Assembly: GCA_036873135.1 (NCBI GenBank)
Contig: JAPTYO010000007.1
Span: 15,420,763-15,484,762 of the forward strand
Origin: Clarkia xantiana subsp. parviflora
Taxonomy: Eukaryota > Streptophyta > Magnoliopsida > Myrtales > Onagraceae
Direction of reading: 5' to 3'
Length of the DNA: 64,000 bases
How positions within the stretch are numbered: position 1 is the first letter of the stretch; the number at the start of each line of letters is the position of its first letter. The notes under the pieces are model-generated. The model was not told the DNA's origin, ran no database searches, and was given only the letters and a program-made list of their open reading frames with translations. The position numbers were made by a program, and so were the translations under genes. Positions 35,891 to 51,308 of the stretch are shown here, one piece after another.

Positions 35891-36534
35891 TAAGTAGAAT
35901 TTTCGCTTAAAGTTAAATATGAAGTTTTTACTTATAACTATTAGATTTTAATACTTATGTTTGCATGTTTTAATGCAGCTTGGACAACATAACTGCCATA
36001 AAGGTCTTGGACGACTTGGTCCAACTTGGGACTGTCTATAAGCTCCTGGCTATTACGATTGCAAGTTCCTCTTCATAATGTTCTAGACATTTCTCGACAA
36101 CATTGCTACTGTACTTTTGCATTGACAAGTCTGCAAAATAACTCTCCAGTATGTTGATGATGTTTGTTGTTGCTTATGGCACTTTAAGATCAAATATGAA
36201 TTGCACTACATACTTCAAGCACATATCATGTCCATATTGGAGTACTATTATTCAAACGCAAGTTGCATTTTTATCAAGTTTTAAAGATCCATAAAATTCT
36301 GAGTAACAGGACAGTTTAAAAAATGGAGAGATGGAAATCAAGAAAACTCACACAAATAGATTAATTGATTTTCCTATATTTATTATTATTATTACTAAAA
36401 TATTTTATTAATAAAAGAATTATATCGTCAGACATATTAGTTAGCCATTAGGATGGGCTGCAGTCAAATAAATAAAGGGCCTACTGAATGGGGATGTTAA
36501 AGAAATAATTGCGTCACACCAATCGTATTAATTA

Positions 36535-36606
36535 GGTCCCATGGTCTAGCGGTTAGGACATTAGACTCTGAATCTAGTAACCCGAGTTCAATTCTCGGTG
36601 GGACCT
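36535..36606 (+). tRNA. tRNA-Gln (anticodon CUG)
   Basis: 72-nt cloverleaf. The acceptor stem GGTCCCA pairs with TGGGACC and is followed by discriminator T. The D arm contains GGTCTAGCGGTTAGGAC. The anticodon stem TTAGA/TCTAG encloses loop CTCTGAA, giving anticodon CTG. The T arm contains CCGAGTTCAATTCTCGG. The B-box GGTTCAANNC is slightly altered (GAGTTCAATTC). No intron. A T-rich run (TTATTTTTG) follows directly and suits RNA polymerase III termination. The sequence is very close to the standard plant tRNA-Gln(CUG). Confidence 0.95.
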
Positions 36607-36908
36607 TATTTTTGTTTGATTTTCCCACATTTGTCTACCAAACAAACCATGTCCTAATGTTCACTATACTCTACATAGTGTATGGAAGGAACCACTCATA
36701 AGACATAAATCAACATATGTATAAGAAAGAATGTCGTACGAGAACAATTTCAAACTGTAGATAGATTATTATTATCTCTAAAAAAGTACCAAAATTGTTT
36801 CCTATAGCTGAGCTGATGTGGACAACCTCAGCACGCATTAAGGTCGGTGAGAGAGAACTCGATTATGGACTCTCAAAGTTGGATAGGGAGTCCTACATTG
36901 TTTGCCTG

Positions 36909-41974
<5,066 letters not shown>

Positions 41975-42626
41975 GCCGCTCTCAGCACAGTGATCGATCG
42001 GAGTGACTAACGGGAGGTTATCTCTTATCCGCCGCAGAAGAATGGTGTCATGCAACGAATTAGTAAAGGGACTATATAATAATTTACAATAGTACAGGAC
42101 CAAACCAATTGTTGCTTTTGGTGTTCGGAAAAGAAACTGAAAACCCAGTGAGAGAGAGAGAGAGCTTAGCTTAAGAAGAAGAAGAAGAAGAAGAAGATAG
42201 GTAAGAGAACTAATCTCCTCAGCCTCCACTGTGCCCTGAGACAGCAGATCTCCGTTTTCTATTTATGTCCATCTGTCTCTTCTCATCGAGAGAACACCGT
42301 CTTCTCCACTCTGCCTTGCTAATGTGCACTAAAGTTGTGTCCTTAAAGCTTCCTCTCCAATGGTGGTCTGCTTATTGCGTCAAGTCAAGTGGTTATTTTA
42401 GAATTTTGTGAGTGGTTGCATCGGTTGTGATTGGATTGTGGTTCTCTTCTTTCCTCTCTTCTGCAGCAGCCAAACGGGTCACTGGAAAGTTCGATTTTTT
42501 TTTTCCTTCAAAAAATTTCTTGTTTGGGTAACAAATCCCACAAGGGGGAGATTCTTTTTGCATCCAGATTGCAGATCTTGAGGTCAGTAGTGTTTGGCTG
42601 CGATTTGTGGTAAAACCCGGCCTAAA
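41975..42626. promoter_or_regulatory. Shared upstream region between divergent LysRS and DUF1639 genes
   Basis: 652 bp separate the two start codons, so the genes are head-to-head and may share a bidirectional promoter. The LysRS-proximal part has GA repeats (about 42151-42165) and a GAA run (about 42175-42198), which are CT-rich on the LysRS leader strand. No TATA box stood out for either gene. Confidence 0.55.
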
Positions 42627-43800
42627 ATGGAAAAAGAAGTCAAGAGGGCAAAGGAGCCAGATTTTGGTTTGCAGTGGGGTAATAGAAAGAGGCATCGGTG
42701 TGCGAAGGTGAAAAGAAAAGAACACACCAGCACCACGAGTACAAGCAATATCAACAGCCACAAGCTTGGAGGAAAACTATCGTCTGATTCTCTTGCGAAG
42801 AAGAAATTCAGCGCCAGTTTGGTCAAGGATTTGTTTTCACAATCACCTCACTGCGGTCACAATAAGTATGCACCCTACTAACCTGGAAAACAAAGAATTA
42901 TTCTCGTTAGTTAAATCAAAATTGGGTTGCTGTTTCTTGTGAAGTCTTTGGATTGAGAAAGATGTCTTGCTCTTATGTTTGTATGAATTACTGGTGAAAA
43001 TGAAAATTTTAGTTTTAGTCTTATGTTTTTATGTATCCTAAAGGAGCTCGGACCAGACGCCTAACCGGTGCAAGACATTGCATCATTCACCGGAAAAGGA
43101 CGATCAGCTCTACACGATGGTAGCAGAAGAAAATGAGAATTTATTGGTTGACCACCACGGCATGAAGAAGGAGAAAGGGCCTGTGGTATGGCCAAGGTTG
43201 TTCCTTTCCTTGTCTATCAAAGAAAAGGAAGAGGATTTCATGGCATTGAAAGGGTGTAAACCCCCTCAAAGGCCCAAAAAACGTGCAAAGTTGATTCAAA
43301 GGAGCGTTCTTGTAAGTGGGGGTTTTGTTTTTTGTTTAATGTCATACATTTATGAGTATGACATGAATGAATGGAACCATTGATATCTGATCTCTGTTTA
43401 TTTGGCTATATGTGTGTTTCTTGAATACAAATGCTTTTTTATTATGTCCTGGCAGTTGGCTTGTCCTGGTACTTGGCTATCAGATGTGTCCCAAGAGAGG
43501 TACGAGGTGCGGGAGAAGAAATCTTTGAAAAAGGTGATGTTCTTCGTGTGCATAATTGACTATGTGGCATCTCAATTTTGAATTAGTTGATTAAATAAAT
43601 AAGGTGCATTATTTATGAGGGTGCCATTGATTCTATGTTCAATTGAAATAATGACTGCTTAATTAGTTAGGAGCTGGGTTTCTCCTCCGTTCCAGTTTGA
43701 TTAATAGAAGTTGATGGACGACTTTATCTCTTCTTCTGTAATGCAGAAGCCGCGAGGACTGAAGGCAATGGGGAGGAGCATGGAGAGCGACTCAGAGTGA
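42627..43800 (+). CDS. DUF1639 family protein, function unknown
   Basis: Plant-specific protein of unknown role. Four coding exons: 42627-42865, 43044-43311, 43456-43533, 43747-43800, giving about 212 residues. The diagnostic C-terminal DUF1639 block is split across the last exons: RPKKRAKLIQRSVL, LACPGTWLSDVSQERYEVREKK, KPRGLKAMGRSMESDSE. The N-terminal half is Lys/Arg/Ser-rich and hydrophilic (NRKRHRCAKVKRKEH), suggesting a nuclear protein, but this is inference. The start was taken at the first ATG (MEKEVKRAKEPDFGLQWG), which gives a family-like opening; no membrane or signal segment is seen. The gene is divergent from the LysRS gene. Confidence 0.88.
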
Positions 43801-44133
43801 AGAAAGCAGCTGCTGCAATATTTTGCTATGAATTTGGTTTTCTCAATTAAGCACAACATCTGGTTGGGTTGGACTGGATAGGAGGTTTGAAGGCCGGCCA
43901 TTAGTGACTGAAATTGTTCTTGTCTTGTTAATTTGGTTGCTAAGTTGCATATTGCGTATGTTGAAGAATGAAGAAGGCTGGCTGATGTTGAAGGCATTGA
44001 TGGCAGGCAGCGTCAGTCAGACTAGAAGACATGGAAACTGATGCATCTGATATTACATGGAAACTGAAATATTAATCTTCTAATTATTTAGTATTTTCAT
44101 TTGGTTGCTAGTATGTAGCAAATATATATATAT

Positions 44134-44292
44134 ATGGGTGTTGCTACAAACTGTGAAATTTTATGTGAAATTTCTATAGAAAGTGAAATAGGGTCCCACC
44201 AAGCACCAATACATTTGTTCATTTACTTTCTCTTTCTTACTTTCTATTTAAATTTCACAAGAAATTTCACATTTTAAAGATTTACTCTATAT
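44134..44292. mobile_element. Short AT-rich MITE-like repeat between (TA)n tracts
   Basis: TGTGAAATTTTATGTGAAATTTC near the left end and GAAATTTCACATTTTAAAG near the right end are partly inverted copies, and the whole sits between two TA tracts (about 44124 and 44290). This fits a small MITE inserted into a TA microsatellite, but the ends are imprecise. Confidence 0.4.
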
Positions 44293-44429
44293 ATATATAT
44301 ATAATATATATAGACAACCTTTGCCCAATGACCTCGCTCCACATCTTCCTTATCAGCATAGGGCTGGCTGGCGGGTTGGGTAACTATCAATCAATCTTTT
44401 TTTTTTTGGGACAATAAGTGATGCATTAA

Positions 44430-44845
44430 TAACATCCACAATGGTTTTACATAAATTGTATTCTTTAAAGTTGCCACGTAGACATTTATGTACACTTTAA
44501 GTAATACTTAAAGTTAAGACACACGTAAAAAATATTTTCTCTGCAATCGTATTACTTAAACATATTACTTAAATATATTTGATTATTAAATTTTCCAACA
44601 ACCACCAATAAGATATTAGCATTAATTATAAAATGAATTAATTTATAATAAAAATTAGTTACGTAATACATAGTGCATTACTTAAATTTAATGAATGATT
44701 TATGTAAAAACATAAATTTACGTGTGGGTCCCATATTTAAGGAATGCTATGTAAAACCACTGTAGATAGTTTTTGTTACTTTACTTAAATAAATATGTAG
44801 GACCCACGTTTACGTAATCTTTACCTAATACCATTGTGGATGCTC
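44430..44845 (+). mobile_element. Tourist-like (PIF/Harbinger) MITE, copy 2
   Basis: A 416-bp relative of 34627-35041, colinear over its whole length with scattered substitutions. The left end is TAACATCCACAATGGT (first three bases changed from GAG) and the right end is CCATTGTGGATGCTC. TAA flanks both sides (44427-44429, 44846-44848). Non-coding. Confidence 0.87.
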
Positions 44846-45074
44846 TAATAAACCAAATCCATTACATAGTTTATGGAGGAAAAAACTCTCGAATAATAAA
44901 AGAGAGGGCGGAAGTTCGTAAACCCAATCCGATGGACACAATTTCTTTCTGGTTTGCACCGCTAACCAATTCGCGCACTAATTCGCTTTCCTTCTAGTAA
45001 AACTCCAACTTACGACCTGAATCTGAGCTGCTAATACCTGGATATTTCTGACCTGAGTTTCGACTTGTCAATCT

Positions 45075-45355
45075 GGTTGTTCGCCCTTCAGCCATTGTAT
45101 TGCTGCTTGTGCGTCTGATTCGATTATGACTCTGTTCCATCCACGGTTTACAGCTAGTTCAATACCAAGATGAATCGCTTGTAATTTCAGCTCCTTACTT
45201 CCTTGCACGTTCCCGATTCTGTTAAAACCATATAGGATTCTTCCATCGTCCGCTCTGGCTATACCCGCTACTGCTCCACGGCGCTCCCTATCTGACCATG
45301 AAGCATCACAATTCAGCTTGATGGAATCTGCCTGTGGGGGTTTCCATTTTTCTTC
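45075..45355 (-). pseudogene. RNase H-like (RVT_3) fragment from a LINE
   Basis: Minus-strand reading gives KWKPPQADSIKLNCDASW, RRGAVAGIARADDGRILYG, LKLQAIHLGIELAVNRGWNR and VIIESDAQAAIQWL. This is the RNase H fold common at the end of plant L1-type LINE ORF2 and in free-standing RNase H-like proteins (W.PP..G..K.N.DA......GA..G...RD..G; E..A...A...A...G...V..E.DA...). The frame is open over this stretch, but no RT lies upstream and the expected second-strand Glu (E in AEL/AEA) is replaced (LKLQAI). A LINE fragment is likelier than a gene. Confidence 0.7.
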
Positions 45356-45488
45356 TGCTGCTGCAACAGTTTGAGTACTTGCTGCCGTGCCTTCCGCCGC
45401 TGCTACAGTTAAATCAGCGATTGGGTAACTTCTCTATCTAGCAACCCCTGCCTGGAAACATAATAGCAAAGTAAAATATTAAGTTTTA

Positions 45489-46226
45489 GGGTTAATAACC
45501 TATGAAAGGTCTGAATTTTGACCTATATTAACCGGAGATGTCTGAATTTTCAAAAGTTAATTTGGAATGTCTCGATTTTCAACTTTGTTGATATAAGAGG
45601 TATCCGTCAACTTTTGCCGTTAAAGCTGACGAAATTTGGTCAAATGCTTAACATGTGACCGGAAATAAACTTAAATCCCGAAAATGCCCTCCGACCAAAG
45701 TGTGCCCCTCACATGCTTGACCTGAAAAGACGAAAATGCCCTTTAAAGAAAAAAAAAGCATTCTTCTTCGCCGGAAAACACGCCGGTGATCGCCAAGGCC
45801 GCCCAAAGCTTCGATCGGAGCCGTAGAGCTCCGATCGAAGCTCTATGGCTCCGATCCGGGCCCAATCGGGGCCGGACGGCTCTAATCGGAGCCGCCCGGC
45901 CCCGATTGGTGATCGCCGGTGTGTTTGGATGGAGGTGGCGGTGGCCGGAACCGTGGTGGCAGTGGCTGGAGCCATGGTGGTCTTAATTTGACTTCAGGGG
46001 GAATTTTGTCATTTCACATTTCTCAAATAAGGTATTAAATAATAAAAATATTAAAAGGGGTAAAAGTGTCATTTCACACAATTCTGTTAAATTTAACCTT
46101 AAAAATGGACGGAAAACCAGAGTTCAACATAGTTGAAAATTTAGACTTTTCAAATTAATTTTTGAAAATTCAGACATCTCCGGTTAACATTTGTCAAAAT
46201 TCAGACATTTCATAGGTTATTAACCC
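45489..46226. mobile_element. Mutator-like MITE (MULE-MITE) with long TIRs and perfect 9-bp TSD
   Basis: 738 bp. The inverted ends begin GGGTTAATAACCTATGAAA and stay similar for about 110 bp (TGTCTGAATTTT, TTAACCGGAGATG, CAAAAGTTAATTTG). The 9-mer TAAGTTTTA occurs exactly on both sides (45480-45488 and 46227-46235), the hallmark TSD length of Mutator elements. The interior holds a GC-rich palindromic region (45780-45980, with GATCGGAGC/GCTCCGATC words) and no transposase. Confidence 0.9.
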
Positions 46227-46235
46227 TAAGTTTTA

Positions 46236-47240
46236 TGATTAACTTTATGCTTACAACAACTTAAGGGTAATTTGGATACAAAAAAAAAAAAAAGTTCACT
46301 TAAAATGCACATTATTTGCACATGGTTAATTTAACTGCAACTTTAACAGATAATTTAACTTTTTATCTAAAACAACAGTTTGTAAATGTTTTTTTTTATT
46401 TAAAACAATCGCCATAAACCATATTATATCTTTTAAACATAGGGTAACACGATACATCTATTTCATACTTTTCCTTAAATTAGAATGCAGAATTTTATTA
46501 TGTTTAAATGAATGAATGAATAGATTCTAGTAATTTGAATGGGTTTCTGCAAAATGTGATAATTTTTTATGGCAAGGTAATGTGCAAAATTAGTGACTTC
46601 CATAGAAGAAAATGCACCTTTGCTCGGTTTGCAGTTGTGTAAGTGTAATATTCCATTAAAACAAAAAAAATTAATTAAATAAATAGTAAATAATAAAAAA
46701 AAGGTCCAAACACTAAAAAAAAACAAAAAACTAGAAAAGGACAAGTCATTTCAAAACTTAATCTGTATTCAAAAATAATAAAAATTGTAAGAAATTAACA
46801 TATTTTGTTTATCTATCTAATAATTAAAATAGTATATGCCAAATGGTCTAATAGTGAGTGTCAACATCTTGAATTGATAAATTAGCAGTATAGAAATACA
46901 TATAAATAACATGGAAAAAAAATACATTACTATCTAAATTTTCAAATATAAAATTATAACTTTTTTTGCCATTTTTTTATAACTTGGTATTTCTTGTGCT
47001 TTTATTAAAAAAAAGTCAGCTTTTATTATTATTATATTCATTCATATTTTACTATAGCAACAATAACCACATTTCTTTAGTTTACACAAGTCATTCCCTT
47101 GCAAAGCGGGAATTTACATTTAACTTACCTAATCACACCTAAAGAAAGAAAAACTAAAACAAGCTAAAAATAGAGGTGGACTCACTCACTCCATAAAAAA
47201 TAGAGGTTAATATTAATAATGATGACTAAAAATAGAATGT
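46236..47240. other. AT-rich intergenic DNA upstream of AG peptide 1
   Basis: Long A and T runs, no gene or element recognised. Confidence 0.5.
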
Positions 47241-47246
47241 AGAGCT

Positions 47247-47256
47247 TGTATAAAGC
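47247..47256 (+). promoter_or_regulatory. TATA box of AG-peptide gene 1
   Basis: TGTATAAAGC, about 86 bases before the ATG. It lies in a block (AAAAATAGAAT...GTATAAAGC...CCATGAC) also found before the second AG-peptide gene at 60736-60745, so it is conserved between paralogs. Confidence 0.65.
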
Positions 47257-47341
47257 AAGCCATGACTTGTTATATTTCCCGTCATAATATAATTAAATAA
47301 AGTAGAATAATAATAAATAAATAAAAAGAGCAGAAAAAGAT

Positions 47342-47581
47342 ATGGCAGCAATGAAGATGAAGGCTCTGGTCATGGCTGTGCTCATGATCTTGGCTGGGGT
47401 TGCAGCTGCAGGTGCGGCTACAGCCACGGCTCCAGCCGAAGCTCCAACTGCAGCTGATGCATCGGCAACAGCCACAGCTTCGGCACCAGCTCCAGGTGCA
47501 GCTTCTGATGCAACTGCTGACGTCATTATTCCCACATTCATCGGCTCGGTGGCAATCGCTGCGTTAGGGTTTCTCTTCTAA
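47342..47581 (+). CDS. Arabinogalactan peptide 1 (GPI-anchored AG peptide)
   Basis: Short cell-surface proteoglycan core of the AG-peptide family (DUF1070 type). The 79 residues start with a signal peptide (MAAMKMKALVMAVLMILAGVAAAGA). A mature core follows, rich in Ala/Pro/Thr/Ser with AP, TAP and EAP dipeptides suited to Pro hydroxylation and arabinogalactan O-glycosylation (TATAPAEAPTAADAS, ASAPAPGAASDATA). The hydrophobic tail IIPTFIGSVAIAALGFLF is a GPI-anchor signal of the kind that ends FGFLF in Arabidopsis AGP16/20/41. Single exon, complete. Paralog of 60852-61091. The core is somewhat longer than in most AG peptides. Confidence 0.9.
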   Translation: MAAMKMKALVMAVLMILAGVAAAGAATATAPAEAPTAADASATATASAPAPGAASDATADVIIPTFIGSVAIAALGFLF

Positions 47582-48056
47582 TTATTAAGAAGGCAACTAA
47601 TTGAGCAAAACCACATACTTATAGGGTTTTGATTTTGCTATATATTATTCTTCTCGAGAGAGGGAGGGGTTTGATCCATCTCTTCATGAGGATGATGATG
47701 CTTTTTTTTTTTTAACTGTTATTTCATTGTCTAGATTCGAATAAAATATGTATTATATTGTTGTGAAACAAGACAAACACAAGTAGTATATATAGACAAC
47801 ATTAAAGTTTAATGATATTATTTATTGGAGACATAATAAACATCTAATAAATAAAATAAATGTGTTGATTGATGATATAATATAGTGTATTTATAAAGTT
47901 ATTATACTCGTTAAAATCTATACACATGTTCATGCTATAGAACATTTTTTGAGAGCTAAAGGGATGAAGCCATAATTAATTTTCAAGGGGGCAAACTAAT
48001 TTTTTTTAATACAATACTGCTTCTGTAATTTTGAATTTCGAATTGGATTTTGTAAG

Positions 48057-48430
48057 GTGTAAACGAGTCAAGCTACTCGAGATCGGCTCAGATCGATATT
48101 CGAATTCAACTCGCTAAATTTTGAGTCGACTCAGGTCGAACTTTTTCTGGTACTGAGTCGAGTCGAGTTCACTGGTACTCGGCTCAAGAGGCTCGCGCGC
48201 CTATTCGATCTTTTTCTTTTTGTCTATTCGAGTCGAGTTCGATCTTGGATTTTACATAATATTATATTCAATTCAAACCGAGTTCGAGTTCAAGTAAAAA
48301 ACCTATTCGAGTCGAGTTCGAGCTAAGGTGCACCATTTATGATTAATTTGAACAATTTTAATCTTGACGAGCCGAGTCGAGCCGAGCTCAAGTAAAATGA
48401 GGCAAGTCGAGCTTGCTAGATACTCAGTTC
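48057..48430. repeat. GAGTCGAG-rich dispersed repeat
   Basis: Begins near GTAAACGAGTCAAGCTACTC and ends near GCAAGTCGAGCTTGCTAGAT. It is filled with GAGTCGAGTTCGA words and their complements. Such segments are frequent non-autonomous elements in plant genomes; family and TSD not resolved. Confidence 0.5.
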
Positions 48431-48619
48431 AATCTGATTAATTCCCTAAAAATGATTATAAAATGTGAGAAAAATAATTAATTTGTTAAAAAATATTAAT
48501 TAGTGTCGTTTTCAACCTCAATATTACTCATGCAAGGTAACGAATATTCTAAATTAATATCAAAATACATAATAATTTTTAATAAGACAGGTCTCACATG
48601 GCTCCGTCCATGGAGCCAA

Positions 48620-49045
48620 CTAATTCAGGTGTTGATTTATTCTGATGATAAGTTTATGTCATTCGTCCATTAGAAGTATCGAAATATTTGTATAACGATC
48701 TACAATTTCTCTAAGTTGGAGAAAAATTGAATCTAACTAATAAATTTATAATAAATGATATATCAGGTCCCCATCTAATTAATAAGACACATATTAGCGC
48801 TCCTAGCTATAGCAGTATGATAATGTACGATAATGTACGTGCCTTTGAAAATTGTACATCTTCATGCTATAGATCGTTTTTGGAGAGCGAACTAATTAAT
48901 TCAAATTCATTATGATAATAAAATTATGTCATTTGTCGCTAAAAAATATCGAAATATTCGCATAGTAGCTCTGTTTTAATTTCTCTAAGTTTGAGAAAAA
49001 CTGAATCTTGCTAATAAATTTATAACAAATGATATATCAGGCTAA
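48620..49045. repeat. Diverged ~150-bp direct repeat pair
   Basis: The block at about 48640-48770 (AAGTTTATGTCATTCGTC..., ATCGAAATATTTG, AATTTCTCTAAGTTGGAGAA, AATAAATTTATAATAAATGA) recurs at about 48912-49042 with substitutions. A shorter shared word, TTCATGCTATAGA, occurs near 47930 and 48860. No coding content; an old tandem duplication or remnant of a repeated element. Confidence 0.65.
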
Positions 49046-49440
49046 TTTACACACTTATATTGTGATAAGTACCTACTGAATCATTATATTCTTCATCAGT
49101 CTCACGAGAACGTAAAATATATTTATTCATATTTAGTAAGCTTACAACCATTGAGTTACTCAATAGATGTGTTTTAATTTTAATATCTATAAATATTTAT
49201 TTATTTCATATAATTTATTATAATTATAGAGAAATAACTTTTTATATAGTATTCTGATTTACAAATAATTTACTTCATTTGAAAGTATAGGCAAAAACAT
49301 TATGAATGACATATATAATATAATATATTTGAACGTACGTACGTATACGCTCAACATTTTAACAAATTACTCAATAATACGATGTACATATTCTTTTAGT
49401 ATATATATACACTTATTCTTTTAAAAAACGAAATCTCAGT

Positions 49441-49898
49441 TGATGTGGGAGATCTTAAAGTGTCGGATTTTGGCGTGTGATTACAATATTTCATGCAGGC
49501 GATCTGAGAAAGACGTATAGTAAACTATGGGGTTTGACAGTTTTTAGCTAATTTCTTCGTTTAGAGGGTCAAATTCGCGGTTTTATGTTTCTGTCGATCA
49601 TTTTTGTAATTTATCGGTTTTATTTGGGACTTTGTTGTTAATTTCAGATTTTTTTTCCTAGGGTTAGAGTTTTAGATTTCTCTATTTAAACTCTGTTAGT
49701 CGTCATTTACATTCAGTTGAATTATTAATGAAAAAAAAAATACTGAGGTTTTCGGTATTGAGGAGGTTTTCCTCAATCATGCGTCAAATTCTCGACATTC
49801 TTTGAATCAACGAGTTCTTGCGCCCTCTATCCATCAGATTTTCGGTATTCTTTGAATCAACTAATTTCTGCATTTTCTATCCTCATCACGTTGCATCA
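49441..49898 (+). repeat. Left LTR of the TRIM-like element
   Basis: 458 bp, TG...CA ends. It contains about 127 bp not present in the right LTR (around 49685-49810), including an A-rich run and a partial internal duplication of TTCTTTGAATCAACGA. Confidence 0.85.
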
Positions 49899-50286
49899 GA
49901 TTAGTATCAGAGCCGAAGATCCTGCGTGATGTCGTTCCTTCATAGGCTAGCACCAGATCATACCAGAACTGCGACTGTTCTTGATAATCCAATTTATGAT
50001 GAGTACGCTGACGATGATGACGTCACAGTGATGATCGACCATCACTTCACCTTCAATGATCCTGGGTTCATCTTTTCTCCGACCGCCTGGAGCGACTTCG
50101 AAGGCCTCTTGACCTCGGATTTCGGGTACAAGCTGATGGATATACGCCCAATTTGAACCCGTTGACTTCCGAACCGTTGTATTTTTATCGTCCCATTTAT
50201 GATTGCAAATCGAAACTTCAATACCGGACACTTCGCGAGAACATCAACGGCTCGGACGGGGCCGAAGCGCCCGTCCAACAAGAGGC

Positions 50287-50545
50287 GAACTCACCTAGGT
50301 GAGGTTGGGTGGCCACACCCGACCTCCCCTAGGGGAGATCGGGTCAGCCGACCCGATCTCCCCTAGGGGAGATCGGGTTGGCCAACCCGATCTCTCCTAG
50401 GAGAGATCGGGTCAGCCAACCCGATCTCTCCTAGGAGAGATCGGGTTGGCCAACCCGATCTCTCCTAGGAGAGATCGGGTCGGCCAACCCGATCCCTCTT
50501 AGGAGGGATGGGGTTGGCCAACCCCACCCTCCCTAGGAGGGGTTG
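50287..50545. repeat. Array of overlapping palindromes in the LTR
   Basis: About eight units of roughly 34 bp alternate two palindromic centres, CCTAGG and TTGGCCAA (or CAGCC(A/G)A). They are joined by GAGATCGGGT and its complement ACCCGATCTC. Every unit can pair with itself and with its neighbours, so the transcript or single strand could form a long regular hairpin stack. The same array is at 59049-59307 in the other LTR. Confidence 0.9.
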
Positions 50546-50741
50546 GGTGTCCTCACCCAACCCCTACCCTTGGGGGTCGGATTCCTCCCCCCCAAGGGTC
50601 CCGACACCATCCTCAGACGCCCATGCTCGGTCCACTCCGCCTACCTCCTCCGAATCCTAAAGTCTTAATTATATGCTTAAAGGTTAATTAATTGTGTTTA
50701 GAGGTTAACGATGTCATTAAGCCACCTTAATGACACCGTTG

Positions 50742-50752
50742 CCTATAAATAC
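50742..50752 (+). promoter_or_regulatory. LTR promoter TATA box
   Basis: CTATAAATACC in the 5' LTR, followed about 30-60 bases later by CTTCACAACTCATTTGATC, a plausible start region. A duplicate is in the 3' LTR near 59504. Confidence 0.6.
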
Positions 50753-50993
50753 CCCACCTTCACAACTCATTTGATCATCTTGGCAAGTTGCACAATTTTG
50801 CTCTGACATCTCTCTAGCTTTATCTCTCTAAAACCGTACTGACTTAGGCATCGGAGAGGGTTCATCAGGCACCACCCCCCCCTCTGTGCCTGGTATTGCC
50901 CCTCTTGCAGGGTGGCAAGGAGAAGAGAACCAAGGAAGCAGAAGAGCATAGAGCAGTAGGACAAGCCCCAGGGGTAAGAAGTACAAGCCCCAG

Positions 50994-51113
50994 GAGGTCA
51001 GAAGGAGAGAAGGAAAGGAGGTCAGAAGGAGAGAAGGAAAGGAGGTCAGAAGGAGAGAAGGAAAGGAGGTCAGAAGGAGAGAAGGAAAGGAGGTCAGAGG
51101 GAGAGAAGAGAAG
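50994..51113. repeat. 24-bp tandem repeat in the LTR
   Basis: About five copies of a purine-rich 24-mer (AGGTCAGAAGGAGAGAAGGA plus AAGG), which reads RRSEGEKE in one frame. Repeated in the 3' LTR at about 59756-59875 with the same copy number. Confidence 0.92.
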
Positions 51114-51259
51114 GACACATATCAGAACGACTACCCCAAGGGAGTATAAGAGCACGGATCAGAACGACTAGTCCTAGGAGCACTGAACCCGACATTTCAT
51201 TAGTGGGAGATAAATTCTAGATTGACGACCCGTTGACCTAGACTTTATAACCTAACACT

Positions 51260-51276
51260 TGGCGCCGTCTGTAGGC
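51260..51276 (+). other. Primer-binding site of the young LTR element
   Basis: TGGCGCCGTCTGTAGGC begins two bases after the 5' LTR. It matches the TGGCGCCGTCTGTGGG type common in plant Ty3/gypsy (Tat-like) elements. Confidence 0.8.
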
Positions 51277-51308
51277 TTCGAACAGAAAGCCTGGCTATTA
51301 CACGAGCT

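Larger units (their letters stand above)
50134..51257 (+). repeat. 5' LTR of the young element
   Basis: 1,124 bp. It contains, in order, the palindrome array (50287-50545), a promoter-like CCTATAAATACC (about 50740-50752), a 24-bp tandem repeat (50994-51110) and the 3' TATAACCTAACA end. The TSD lies directly to the left. Confidence 0.93.

Noticed and set aside
42181..42229. Upstream extension of LysRS to 42229
   Set aside because: The frame is open but has no ATG before 41974, and the extension is a GAA/GA-repeat leader encoding Leu/Ser runs.
45075..45355. A host RNase H-like gene
   Set aside because: No start, stop or exon structure around the fragment, an altered catalytic-region residue, and a setting among MITEs; a LINE remnant is simpler.
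50828..51171. 96-residue hydrophobic minus-strand ORF and 91-residue RSEGEKE ORF in the LTRs
   Set aside because: Both come from the 24-bp purine repeat in the LTR.
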